A DNA stretch of 9,168 bases from Methylococcaceae bacterium (lineage in GTDB: Bacteria; Pseudomonadota; Gammaproteobacteria; Methylococcales; Methylomonadaceae): positions 1 through 9,168 of the forward strand of contig JAKIVF010000128.1 of assembly GCA_021647145.1 (NCBI GenBank), given 5' to 3'. A model generated the notes under the pieces. It was not told where the DNA came from. It did not search any database and saw only the letters and a program-made list of their open reading frames with translations. The position numbers and the translations under genes are program-made. The stretch's first letter is position 1, and each line of letters begins with the position of its first letter. Below, one piece after another: positions 1 through 6,996 of this stretch.

Positions 1-3
1 GAA

Positions 4-681
4 CTAAATTTTCCAAAATAAACCTCTTGAATAAAGAACTGAAAGAGTTTCTGGGTTTTCACCCAAAAAATAACGTATCCGTATACTCCACATTAAAAAG
101 ATTGTTTTTAGCACTCCAAATTGTTCCCATCGTCGACCTGAACTTACAACTTTTGCATTAAGACAAATCGGAGGCTTTATTTTTTTTAGTTTGGCGCAAA
201 GACTAATATCTTCCATTAAAGCAATATCAGGATAACCACCCACAATATTAAACAATTGTTTATTAACAAAAATCACTTGATCTCCCGTTGCTATTCCCGT
301 AATCCGTGATCGCCAATTCATAAAAGCCGAAATAACTTTTAACATAACAGACGTACCATTGAGCTGAATATTAAATCGCCCCCAACCTTGATTAAGTTGA
401 TCAAATAGTTCTAAAGCATTTTCTGGTAAAAAGGTATCTGCATGTAAAAAAACCAGTATTTCTCCCTTTGCTTTTTCAGCGCCCGCATTCATCTGTCTAG
501 CTCTGCCTTTAGCTGAAATAATCACACTATTTGCCAAAAGTTTAGATATTTCGACCGTTTCATCAATGCTCCTCCCATCAACAACAATAATCTCACTTTT
601 ATTTCTTAATGGCTGTAAAGCCTCTAAACATAATTGGATATTATTTTGTTCATTTAAAGTGGGAATAATAATGGAAATCAT
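4..681 (-). CDS. Family-2 glycosyltransferase, rSAM/selenodomain-associated transferase 2 type
   Basis: A 225-residue GT-A fold glycosyltransferase, complete in the window. It opens with the family-2 signature ISIIIPTLNEQNNI, followed by the nucleotide-binding strand VVDGRSIDET (about residues 33-42). GRARQMNAGA lies at 59-68. FLHADT at 78-83 carries the metal-binding acidic residue (D82), and a later acidic acceptor-side motif MEDISL follows. Length and motif order fit the small TIGR04283-type transferases, often encoded near radical SAM/arsenosugar genes; no such partner is visible here, but the window ends just downstream. Its ATG overlaps the helicase stop codon (ATGA, 678-681) and it has no clear ribosome binding site, so translation is probably coupled to the helicase. 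The family is clear; donor and acceptor sugars cannot be told from sequence. Confidence 0.88.
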   Translation of the reverse strand: MISIIIPTLNEQNNIQLCLEALQPLRNKSEIIVVDGRSIDETVEISKLLANSVIISAKGRARQMNAGAEKAKGEILVFLHADTFLPENALELFDQLNQGWGRFNIQLNGTSVMLKVISAFMNWRSRITGIATGDQVIFVNKQLFNIVGGYPDIALMEDISLCAKLKKIKPPICLNAKVVSSGRRWEQFGVLKTIFLMWSIRIRYFLGENPETLSVLYSRGLFWKI

Positions 682-3600
682 GACAGTGGTTTAAATAATT
701 CACTAAGATCATCTGAAGTTAGCTTGAATGACTTATCTTCTTTTCCACTATTATAGATGCTGTCTGCAAGTGTACGTTTTTTCTCTTGCATCGCCAAGAT
801 TTTTTCTTCAACTGTTTTTTCTGTCATTAATTTATACACAAATACGGGCTTATCTTGACCAATTCTATGTGCTCTATCAGCTGCTTGAGTTTCTACTGCT
901 GGATTCCACCACGGATCATAAATAATCACAGTATCCGCTTCGGTTAAATTTAGCCCGACCCCTCCTGCCTTTAAACTAATTAAAAAAACGTCAACTTCAC
1001 CACTTTTAAACCGCTCAATTGCTTCGTCCCTTTTTCTTGTTTGTCCAGTTAATTTACTGTATTCAATTTTATGTGCTTTAAGCTCTATCTCAATCAAGGC
1101 GATCATTTTAGTAAACTGAGAAAAAACAAGAATGCGTCGTCCTTCTTCTAGCTGCTCAGGCAACATTTCCATCAGCAGATCAAGTTTTGCCGATTCTTTA
1201 ATTTTTTGCGCCTCTTTTAGTGATAACGTTCTAGGGTCACAGCAAGTTTGACGCAGCTTTAACAAAGCATCTAATATAGTTATATGGCTACGTGCTAAAC
1301 CTTTATCTGCAATGGCGTCACGCACTTTTTTCTCCATGGTAATACGTATGCTTTCATACAATGCGGCTTGTTTATCATATAAAGGTACAGACCTGATAAT
1401 TTCTGTTTTTGCCGGTAGCTCGGTAGCAACTTCCTGTTTTGTTCTGCGTAACATAAAAGGTTGAAGACGTCTAGACAAACGTTCTCTTTGCTGTTGGTCT
1501 CCATGCACTTCTATTGGTGTTCGATAAGTTTTCTTAAAAAAAGTACTATCTCCCAAAAATCCAGGCATCAAAAAATCGAACTGCGCCCATAACTCGCCAA
1601 GATGATTTTCCATCGGCGTACCTGTCAAGCATAAGCGATGACTGGTTTTTATCTCTCTGACTATGCGGGCAGCCTGTGACCGAGGGTTTTTTATGATTTG
1701 TGCTTCATCCAGCACCAAATAATGATAATCAATCTCAGTTAAGATTTCCTGATCTCTAGGTAACAAGGGGTAAGTTGTTAAAATCAAGTCATATTGGCTG
1801 ATTTTGGAAAAATGCTGTTTGCGCTCAGACCCCTGTAATATAAGAACTTTTAAATCAGGGGTAAATCGCTCAGCTTCTCGACACCAATTACTCATTAAAC
1901 TGGTCGGTGCAACGATCAAACAGGGATGAGTCATCCGCCCAGCTTCTTTTTCTACCAATAAGTGAGCAAGCGTTTGAACTGTTTTCCCTAGCCCCATATC
2001 ATCAGCCAGAATTCCTGCAAAATTATATTCACGTAAAAACTGTAGCCAATTTAAACCTTGCTGTTGATAGTCTCTTAAAGTTGCACTTAAGCCTTTTGGT
2101 ATAGACACATCTGCAATACCTTTAAAATTCTTGAGTTTTTTACCGGTTTCAATTAAATCTTTTCCACCATTGATACTAAAAATACCATAGCTATGTACAT
2201 CCAAATCAGCCAAGCTTGCCGCATTAAAGCGAGAAAGCATTAAGCCACCATTTTCATTCATTGATGTGCTGTTAAATAACTCGTAGACAATCACTAAAAA
2301 AGGCTTCAGTTGACTAGATGGCATATTAACGTAAGTATGCTGATCAATAGGAATAGTAAGTATTTCTGGCAGCTCTTCAAGTGAATACTCTTCCAGCACT
2401 GGCATAATCAGAGGTAATAACGACATGGGGTTTCCATTCACATTAATCTGAAAATTCATTTCAAACCAATCATTCCCTGATTTTTCAAAGTCCACATGTA
2501 AATCATCAGCTTGTTGAAAGTTAAGCTTAAAATTATCATCCTGCTCAACAATCCAGCCCTGTTCAGTTAATTGGGGCAAAATATCTTGGATAAAATCAGC
2601 CCATCTACTTGCGCTATCAATAATTGACTGATCAGCAGGGCTCAATAAGTTTAGTTCCTTATCATCAATAAGATCCGTAGGATAAAACCCTAATTCTAAT
2701 AATTGCTTAACTAATGTAACCTCTTGACCCAATTCTCTTTCTATACGAAAAATCTCATTATTAGTTTTAACAGTACTAAAAGGGTCAGGGGTATAAGCCG
2801 AAACCGTGACTTCATCATAAACAAAATTCAAACGGATAAAGTGGCTATATTGAGTTGGACTGACTTGCCCCCCAAATAAGGTTATTTTGGGAACAGGCAT
2901 AACACCCGAAACTTCTGTAAGCTTAATTTTTTTAGGTGCCGGTAAAGGAATGGAAGGATATTCTAAAGTTAATCGCTGGCTAAATTCTTCCGCATATTGT
3001 TTAGGCACTACTGGAGCTGATAACACTTTTTTAAGCTGAGTGTGGGACAGGTGTAGTTCTTTTATTGTACCTAAAGTATGTTGCTGAGTATCAAGATACA
3101 TACAGGGCTCTGTATATATTAGCTCCGCATTTGGTTCTATTAATAAGCTAAGTTGATAGTCTCCTTTTTTTTCTTGTTGCCATGAAAAAATAAGCTCTCG
3201 TTCACTATCTAAATGGAGAGGTGTTGATTGGTGCGACTGCCAAAATAGACGACCCGTTTGTAATATTTTAGAAAGTGCAATAAAACCGGGACTACCCACT
3301 AATTGAGGAGACCCAGTATAATCAATTTCTAAACTATAAAGTAATTGTCCAATTTCTTTATCAACAGCCTGAATATAATTTGCATAAGTAAAGCTATACC
3401 GTAGATTATTTAATGTCGTCTTTCTACCCTTATTTAGACCACCACTTTTGTTAACCTTGGAAATAAAAAACTCCAAAGTAAAGATGTACTTCATTTTACT
3501 TGCTTGTAAAACATAAACGATAAACTCTTGGTCTTGCTGAATGGAGTTTGGTTTATCATCCAATTGATTTAGCCAATCCAGACAAGGGGGTATATCAGTT

Positions 3601-3929
3601 TTTGGCCGGAGCATTTCAGGCGAAACATGTATATATTCCAAACAAGCTGCCGTAATATGTTTACAGTTATATGCAATAGGACAAGTACAATCACCGTCAA
3701 TAATAACGGTGGTAAATTCATCTTTCCAATCTATCCGTACCCGCTGATGATAGCTTTTTCTCCCACTGCCTTTAATAAAAGACTTAAACAGAACAAAAGT
3801 CTCATCATCCTTTATAATTTCAAAATCCAGAATACGGTCGTCTTCAAAATATTGCTTACCACGTCCATAATATGTATCACCACATGCATGGCTAACATCT
3901 GAATGAAGAATTCTTTTGTTATTAATCAT
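678..3929 (-). CDS. SWIM zinc-finger SNF2-family DEAD/DEAH-box helicase
   Basis: A 1083-residue SWI2/SNF2 ATPase expected to translocate on DNA in the cytoplasm and remodel protein-DNA or nucleic acid complexes. The N-terminus carries a SWIM zinc finger, with C81, C83, C89 and H91 in the pattern CxCx5CxH. A long middle region of about 500 residues has no motif I recognise. The SNF2 ATPase core follows: Walker A DDMGLGKT at 643-650 (K649), Walker B DEAQ at 741-744, and motif III LTGTPMEN. The C-terminal helicase lobe includes KAGGVGLNLTEADTV, the DPWWNP motif, and QAADRAHRIGQ ending at 1025 with arginines R1019 and R1022. All catalytic motifs are intact, and the length is normal for proteobacterial SWIM-SNF2 proteins. 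The ATG at 3929 has a short AGG upstream and a TATAAT-like -10 close by. Substrate and pathway are unknown; roles in repair or defence are only inference. Confidence 0.93.
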   Translation of the reverse strand: MINNKRILHSDVSHACGDTYYGRGKQYFEDDRILDFEIIKDDETFVLFKSFIKGSGRKSYHQRVRIDWKDEFTTVIIDGDCTCPIAYNCKHITAACLEYIHVSPEMLRPKTDIPPCLDWLNQLDDKPNSIQQDQEFIVYVLQASKMKYIFTLEFFISKVNKSGGLNKGRKTTLNNLRYSFTYANYIQAVDKEIGQLLYSLEIDYTGSPQLVGSPGFIALSKILQTGRLFWQSHQSTPLHLDSERELIFSWQQEKKGDYQLSLLIEPNAELIYTEPCMYLDTQQHTLGTIKELHLSHTQLKKVLSAPVVPKQYAEEFSQRLTLEYPSIPLPAPKKIKLTEVSGVMPVPKITLFGGQVSPTQYSHFIRLNFVYDEVTVSAYTPDPFSTVKTNNEIFRIERELGQEVTLVKQLLELGFYPTDLIDDKELNLLSPADQSIIDSASRWADFIQDILPQLTEQGWIVEQDDNFKLNFQQADDLHVDFEKSGNDWFEMNFQINVNGNPMSLLPLIMPVLEEYSLEELPEILTIPIDQHTYVNMPSSQLKPFLVIVYELFNSTSMNENGGLMLSRFNAASLADLDVHSYGIFSINGGKDLIETGKKLKNFKGIADVSIPKGLSATLRDYQQQGLNWLQFLREYNFAGILADDMGLGKTVQTLAHLLVEKEAGRMTHPCLIVAPTSLMSNWCREAERFTPDLKVLILQGSERKQHFSKISQYDLILTTYPLLPRDQEILTEIDYHYLVLDEAQIIKNPRSQAARIVREIKTSHRLCLTGTPMENHLGELWAQFDFLMPGFLGDSTFFKKTYRTPIEVHGDQQQRERLSRRLQPFMLRRTKQEVATELPAKTEIIRSVPLYDKQAALYESIRITMEKKVRDAIADKGLARSHITILDALLKLRQTCCDPRTLSLKEAQKIKESAKLDLLMEMLPEQLEEGRRILVFSQFTKMIALIEIELKAHKIEYSKLTGQTRKRDEAIERFKSGEVDVFLISLKAGGVGLNLTEADTVIIYDPWWNPAVETQAADRAHRIGQDKPVFVYKLMTEKTVEEKILAMQEKKRTLADSIYNSGKEDKSFKLTSDDLSELFKPLS

Positions 3930-3952
3930 TAATACCTAAACTACCTAGCGTT

Positions 3953-3981
3953 ATTATATTATTCAGCAACCGAAGTATAAA
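3953..3981 (-). promoter_or_regulatory. Candidate sigma-70 promoter for the helicase-glycosyltransferase operon
   Basis: Read on the minus strand, a perfect TATAAT -10 (3958 to 3953) lies 17 bases from TTTATA (3981 to 3976), which matches four of six -35 positions. Transcription would start near 3946, giving a leader of about 17 bases before the helicase ATG. In such AT-rich DNA a match of this quality can arise by chance. Confidence 0.4.
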
Positions 3982-4133
3982 GAACAATCATAATCGGCAC
4001 AAATCAAAGCAAGAGATAAAACGTAGAATAGGCCAAAAACCATATTAAAGTTAATGATTTAATAACAATATTTCAAATTTTTGAAGAAAGTTTGTCTAAT
4101 TTCAGTGTATAGTGTATCCCTAATTAACTGCAA

Positions 4134-4177
4134 TTATTAATATACACAAATAATATACTAAAACACTATATTAATAA
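4134..4177. repeat. 11-base perfect inverted repeat, 22-base spacer
   Basis: TTATTAATATA (4134-4144) is exactly the reverse complement of TATATTAATAA (4167-4177). The arms are pure A/T, so chance is a real possibility, and an RNA hairpin would be weak. It could be an operator half-site pair between the divergent genes. It lies right after the AGTGTAT tandem duplication. Confidence 0.4.
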
Positions 4178-4308
4178 GCATACTTTTCGACATCAGACGA
4201 TTACTGACCATAAAGCAATAACTTAGAGAGAGAGAAATAATATTAAAAATTTTTTTTGCATTAAGGAACTTACCAAATAACTTTTGTCAATCAGCTAAAC
4301 ATTTTGCC

Positions 4309-4359
4309 AGTGCTTACTCACTATCAATGTTTAAAAATAATTAAATCTTCGTAAGCACT
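4309..4359. repeat. 9-base perfect inverted repeat, 33-base spacer
   Basis: AGTGCTTAC (4309-4317) and GTAAGCACT (4351-4359) are exact reverse complements. They are more GC-rich than the surrounding DNA, which makes chance less likely than for the AT-only repeat upstream. The pair lies 118 bases before the lipoprotein start. It could be a regulatory site or the stem of a leader or small RNA; the spacer contains only a five-codon ATG frame. No T-run follows the second arm, so it is not a terminator. Confidence 0.45.
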
Positions 4360-4476
4360 ACGCCTGAATTAAAGTAACCTATTCAAACGTTGACAAGACA
4401 TTTTCATATAAGTTTCCTTAACACATAAATAATGACATTTTTAAACGCATTCTTTAAATTAATATAAGGCAACTTA

Positions 4477-4791
4477 ATGAAATATTTATCAGTAACTATA
4501 ATGTCCTGCATTATGCTACTTTCTCTCAATAGCTGTAATAACAAATCCGACAAAGATCGCAAGCCTAGTGATTTTTTTGAGTCAACAAAAAAAGCCCCAA
4601 CACAGTCTGTAGCACAAGATAACGCAACAATTGCCTCAGAAATTGAAAAAATCTCTAAACGTTCTTCTAATCAATCTAAAACCGCTCCGCCTCCCGAGAA
4701 CGATAACAATCAAAAACAAACCAAACCATTTTCTCTAAATGACTTCAGAAAGGAAATGGATTCAGCAGTTCAAGATTCTATTAAAGAATAA
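4477..4791 (+). CDS. Small putative lipoprotein, unknown family
   Basis: A 104-residue protein I do not recognise. The N-terminus is a short hydrophobic signal (residues 4-17) ending in L17-N18-S19-C20, a lipobox with an unusual Asn at -2. Signal peptidase II would cleave before C20. The mature part (about 85 residues) is rich in Lys, Asn, Gln, Ser and Pro, and has almost no hydrophobic core, so it is probably disordered. It has no further Cys. A short helix-like tail begins near FSLNDFRKEMDSAV. AAGG at 4466-4469 sits seven bases before the ATG and supports this start. It precedes the rhodanese and LysM genes on the same strand, but the 239-base gap means cotranscription is not certain. Its role may be a tethered linker or accessory protein; function is unknown. 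Confidence 0.75.
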   Translation: MKYLSVTIMSCIMLLSLNSCNNKSDKDRKPSDFFESTKKAPTQSVAQDNATIASEIEKISKRSSNQSKTAPPPENDNNQKQTKPFSLNDFRKEMDSAVQDSIKE

Positions 4792-4834
4792 AACGAAAAC
4801 AAAAATAGAAAAACTTTACTTCTTAGCGATATAG

Positions 4835-4930
4835 TTCCTTAAAAAATTTCAAATTTTCGAAACAGTTTTTAATAAATTACTTAAGGAATGGGGGAAAAGC
4901 ATATTATACATTCTAGCTTGCCTTTCCCCT
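4835..4930 (+). other. Two consecutive hairpins between lipoprotein and rhodanese genes
   Basis: TTCCTTAA (4835-4842) pairs with TTAAGGAA (4881-4888). Directly after, GGGGAAAAGC (4891-4900) pairs with GCCTTTCCCC (4920-4929), nine of ten positions. An alternative fold keeps the seven outer pairs (GGGGAAA with TTTCCCC) and adds AGC/GCT inside. The second hairpin is the most stable structure in the gap. No T-run follows it on either strand, so it is not a classic intrinsic terminator. It may protect or end the lipoprotein mRNA, or it may be a processing site. Confidence 0.45.
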
Positions 4931-4946
4931 CTCACTCTTAAATAAT
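4918..4946 (+). promoter_or_regulatory. Candidate promoter for the rhodanese-LysM genes
   Basis: TTGCCT (4918-4923) and AATAAT (4941-4946) are separated by exactly 17 bases, matching four and five of six consensus positions. The -35 overlaps the 3' arm of the preceding hairpin. A start near 4953 would give a leader of about 78 bases before the rhodanese ATG. Not distinctive enough to be sure. Confidence 0.3.
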
Positions 4947-5030
4947 ACTAAAACAAACAAGCTAAGTGTAAAGGAATTAAGAGTCAGAAAAATTGACTGA
5001 AATTTACCCCATAAAAAGAGGACATCAATA

Positions 5031-5687
5031 ATGATAAAAATCAACCCAGCAATCCATTTAATTGGCGTTATGCTAATCACTGTTTTATCTATATTACCTT
5101 TATCAACACAAGCTAAAGACTTAGTCTATATCACCAAAGATCTTGCCTACCTTGATGTCTTACATGATGGCAAAAAAATACGAATCAAGCGTATAAATGA
5201 TACATCTAACCGCCTGACCAACAGCTTTACTAAAACATCACGACCTTGTCCACCTTTTTGTATCCATCCCATAAAACTTGCCCCAGGAATCAAAACTGTG
5301 GGCGAAATTGAGTTGCTTGACTTTCTAAACACATTAGTAAAACAGGGAACAGGAGTTCTAGTTGATGCAAGAATGCCACAATGGTTTGAGAAAGCAACTA
5401 TTCCTGGCTCAATCAACATCCCTTTTACTGTTTTAACCCCCGGCATTGGAAATAGACATACGAAAAAAATTGTAGAATTATTAGGTGCCACAGAAAGCAG
5501 AAATGGACAATTGAATTTTTCCGAAGCTAAGGCTTTAATACTTTTTTGTAATGGTTTGTGGTGTGATCAATCATCCAGAGCAATTACAAGTCTTACAAAA
5601 ATGGGGTATCCAGAAGAAAAACTATTTTGGTATCGTGGAGGAATGCAGGCATGGCAACAATTAGGGCTTACAACAGTTACACCATAA
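5031..5687 (+). CDS. Exported rhodanese-domain protein
   Basis: A 218-residue single-domain rhodanese (sulfurtransferase fold) with a Sec signal peptide. The hydrophobic segment spans about 8-25, with likely cleavage after A28 (STQA before KDL), so it acts in the periplasm. The N-terminal extension carries a CxxxC pair (C73 and C77, CPPFC). The rhodanese domain begins around residue 90 with VLVDARMPQWF (D112, R114) and IPGSINIPF. The active loop is CNGLWCDQS, with catalytic C173 and a second cysteine, C178, where classic rhodaneses have Arg. It closes with WYRGGMQAW. Such variants could bind persulfide or form a disulfide; activity is not proven. AGAGGA at 5017-5022 is a good ribosome binding site. 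The LysM gene follows after 34 bases, so the two are an operon. The sulfur donor and acceptor are unknown. Confidence 0.9.
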   Translation: MIKINPAIHLIGVMLITVLSILPLSTQAKDLVYITKDLAYLDVLHDGKKIRIKRINDTSNRLTNSFTKTSRPCPPFCIHPIKLAPGIKTVGEIELLDFLNTLVKQGTGVLVDARMPQWFEKATIPGSINIPFTVLTPGIGNRHTKKIVELLGATESRNGQLNFSEAKALILFCNGLWCDQSSRAITSLTKMGYPEEKLFWYRGGMQAWQQLGLTTVTP

Positions 5688-5721
5688 CTTATTTATCTTT
5701 GATATAGAGGAGACTCTTAAA

Positions 5722-6420
5722 ATGAAGCTGTATCTTAAAGTTCTGACCGTTAATTCACTGATTTTTTTATCTATTCAATCAGCACAGGCAGAGAAATCAA
5801 CCCCCTATATTGATGCACTAAGTAATGAAGCTGAGCAGACCAATATCAAACCCAACAAAAAAGCTATTATTACCGACATAGGTCCTGAACCAGCCATTGT
5901 CCCTAACCCTTCCGATAATATTGACATACTCTCTAAAAAAGTTCTTAAACGTTTAAAACAGCTATTAACAAGCTCTTCTAGCAAAGAAGAAAAACAACAA
6001 ACTATAGCTGAAATTGTATCCTCATCTGTGAAAAAAGGTCATAAAATAGATAACATTCAAAATGCTGTAAATGATGCAATGACGGCCTTAAGTAAACAAG
6101 GAGACCTTGAAGTTAACCCAGAAACAATTGAAGTTGTTGAAGAAACAATTAATGCTATTGTGACAGCTAGCAAAGATATTGCTCAAGGTAACCCTAATGA
6201 CCCTTACATTAAATCCCTTATTGCAGAAGCAAATGAAACTTCAACTTCAACAGTTAGAACCATCGTTGTATTAAATGGTGACTCTTTATCTGCAATTGCT
6301 GGTAAAGTTTATGGGTCATTTAGTAAATATAAATTATTATACGAAGCTAATAAAGATATTTTAAAAGACCCTGACAGTATTTTTATAGGCCAAATTCTTA
6401 AAATTCCACCTCTAAGATAA
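5722..6420 (+). CDS. Periplasmic LysM-domain protein
   Basis: A 232-residue exported protein. The signal peptide (1-23) has AQA before EKS, a good signal peptidase I site. Residues 24-65 are polar and proline-containing. Residues 66-155 look alpha-helical and charged, with no family I recognise. A single C-terminal LysM domain (about 179-229) shows the typical start TIVVLNGDSLSAIAGKVYG and end IFIGQILKIPP. LysM binds the glycan backbone of peptidoglycan, so the protein is probably held at the cell wall. There is no enzymatic domain, and the helical part may bind a partner. AGAGGAGA (5706-5713) is a strong ribosome binding site eight bases before the ATG. It lies 34 bases after the rhodanese gene and is surely cotranscribed with it, so it may anchor or scaffold that enzyme (inference). 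No strong terminator hairpin is visible after its stop. Confidence 0.87.
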   Translation: MKLYLKVLTVNSLIFLSIQSAQAEKSTPYIDALSNEAEQTNIKPNKKAIITDIGPEPAIVPNPSDNIDILSKKVLKRLKQLLTSSSSKEEKQQTIAEIVSSSVKKGHKIDNIQNAVNDAMTALSKQGDLEVNPETIEVVEETINAIVTASKDIAQGNPNDPYIKSLIAEANETSTSTVRTIVVLNGDSLSAIAGKVYGSFSKYKLLYEANKDILKDPDSIFIGQILKIPPLR

Positions 6421-6483
6421 AAAACAAACTTAACCTACTTGTCTTTTAACAGTTTAAATTATAAATTAATTATTTTTTATCAT

Positions 6484-6960
6484 TTAGATACAATGGTCAA
6501 GAGGGTTGTTAATCCCTGGCTCCATTACCCCAGGAAAACGGCAACACTCAACGTCCATTAACCGAGAGAATAAGTGAAAGGCTGAATTACTATTTGTTAT
6601 AGGCAGGCCAAAAACACCAAAAGGTGAATAATTTAAATCTTTCTGATTTAAAGATTCAACTTGGCATGCCGCTCTATTCCATCGCGCGAAAACCTCATCT
6701 TTATACCCTTGAAAAACAATGATGGATGCCTGCGTTTTGGAAATAAAAGTTGGATCATTTTCTGCTGTTTTAAACTCATAAAAACCGAGTCTGTCAAAAA
6801 AATACCCGATGGGTTTAAATGTATTGGTTTTTCGATCTGTTGCAAGACCATGTAACTGTGCTACAACCTCATTCTTATCATCACGCAACACCCAAAAATT
6901 GTGAGATGCAACATTTACCAGGTTATAACTTCTTGCTTCTATAGAGTGCGATTTATGCAT
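6484..6960 (-). CDS. Conserved-looking hypothetical protein with HNFW and NSNS motifs
   Basis: A 158-residue protein without a signal peptide. I cannot name its family with certainty. Key segments are ASHNFWVLRDD (H20), VVAQLHGLATD (H37), VFARWNRAA, and a C-terminal FGLPITNSNSAFHLFSRLM block (N123-S126) followed by a CC pair (C139, C140) and FPGVMEPG. An early His in a beta strand followed by a late NSNS segment recalls permuted NlpC/P60- or DUF3750-like papain-fold proteins. This is a pattern analogy, not a demonstrated match, and the catalytic Cys of such enzymes is not obvious. It is 26 bases downstream of the secreted 140-residue protein's gene, so the two are likely cotranscribed. Its ribosome binding site is weak (TTAGG). 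It converges with the LysM operon, 63 bases away. Confidence 0.75.
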   Translation of the reverse strand: MHKSHSIEARSYNLVNVASHNFWVLRDDKNEVVAQLHGLATDRKTNTFKPIGYFFDRLGFYEFKTAENDPTFISKTQASIIVFQGYKDEVFARWNRAACQVESLNQKDLNYSPFGVFGLPITNSNSAFHLFSRLMDVECCRFPGVMEPGINNPLDHCI

Positions 6961-6978
6961 ATTTTAAAAAACCTAATG

Positions 6979-6996
6979 CCAAGAAATTATTCTTGG
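6979..6996. other. Perfect 7-bp hairpin over a stop codon in the minus-strand pair
   Basis: CCAAGAA (6979-6985) and TTCTTGG (6990-6996) form a perfect stem with a four-base loop. It spans the stop codon of the upstream secreted-protein gene, just before the start of the next gene. On the minus strand a run of six T lies seven bases after the stem, overlapping the next gene's leader. On the plus strand ATTTTT follows immediately. It could partly terminate transcription between the two genes or in the antisense direction. Confidence 0.45.

Larger units (their letters stand above)
3930..4476. other. 547-base gene-free divergent intergenic region with inverted repeats
   Basis: No open frame longer than about a dozen codons with a ribosome binding site is present, so I see no gene here. 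The stretch holds two long-spaced perfect inverted repeats, listed separately, and a 7-base tandem duplication (AGTGTAT twice, 4104-4117). It also has an AG-repeat (4225-4235) and a run of eight T (4250-4257). A consensus TTGACA (4390-4395) sits upstream of the lipoprotein gene, but the nearest -10-like TATAAG (4407-4412) is only 11 bases away, too close for a normal sigma-70 promoter. A weaker pair, TTAACA (4418-4423) and TTTAAA (4440-4445), has 16-base spacing. The length is unusual for this compact window and leaves room for a small RNA or long leader. Confidence 0.5.

Noticed and set aside
4390..4412. TTGACA/TATAAG as a sigma-70 promoter for the lipoprotein gene
   Set aside because: Spacing of 11 bases is too short for a functional sigma-70 promoter.
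4432..4467. 11-codon ATG frame just before the lipoprotein gene, possible leader peptide
   Set aside because: No ribosome binding site, no codon run typical of attenuation, and no following terminator.
4993..5032. TTG-started mini-frame overlapping the rhodanese ATG (TAATG)
   Set aside because: TTG start with only weak upstream AAGAG; the frame is likely chance in a leader.
5147..5491. 114-codon minus-strand frame inside the rhodanese gene
   Set aside because: It lies fully within a clear gene on the other strand, has no family features, and reads as a shadow.
6421..6483. Bidirectional terminator between the convergent LysM and HNFW/NSNS genes
   Set aside because: Only A/T-rich partial palindromes; no stem with G/C pairs could be found.
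6661..6855. Plus-strand frame opposite the 158-residue protein
   Set aside because: Antisense shadow; no ribosome binding site, and the minus-strand protein has better sequence character.
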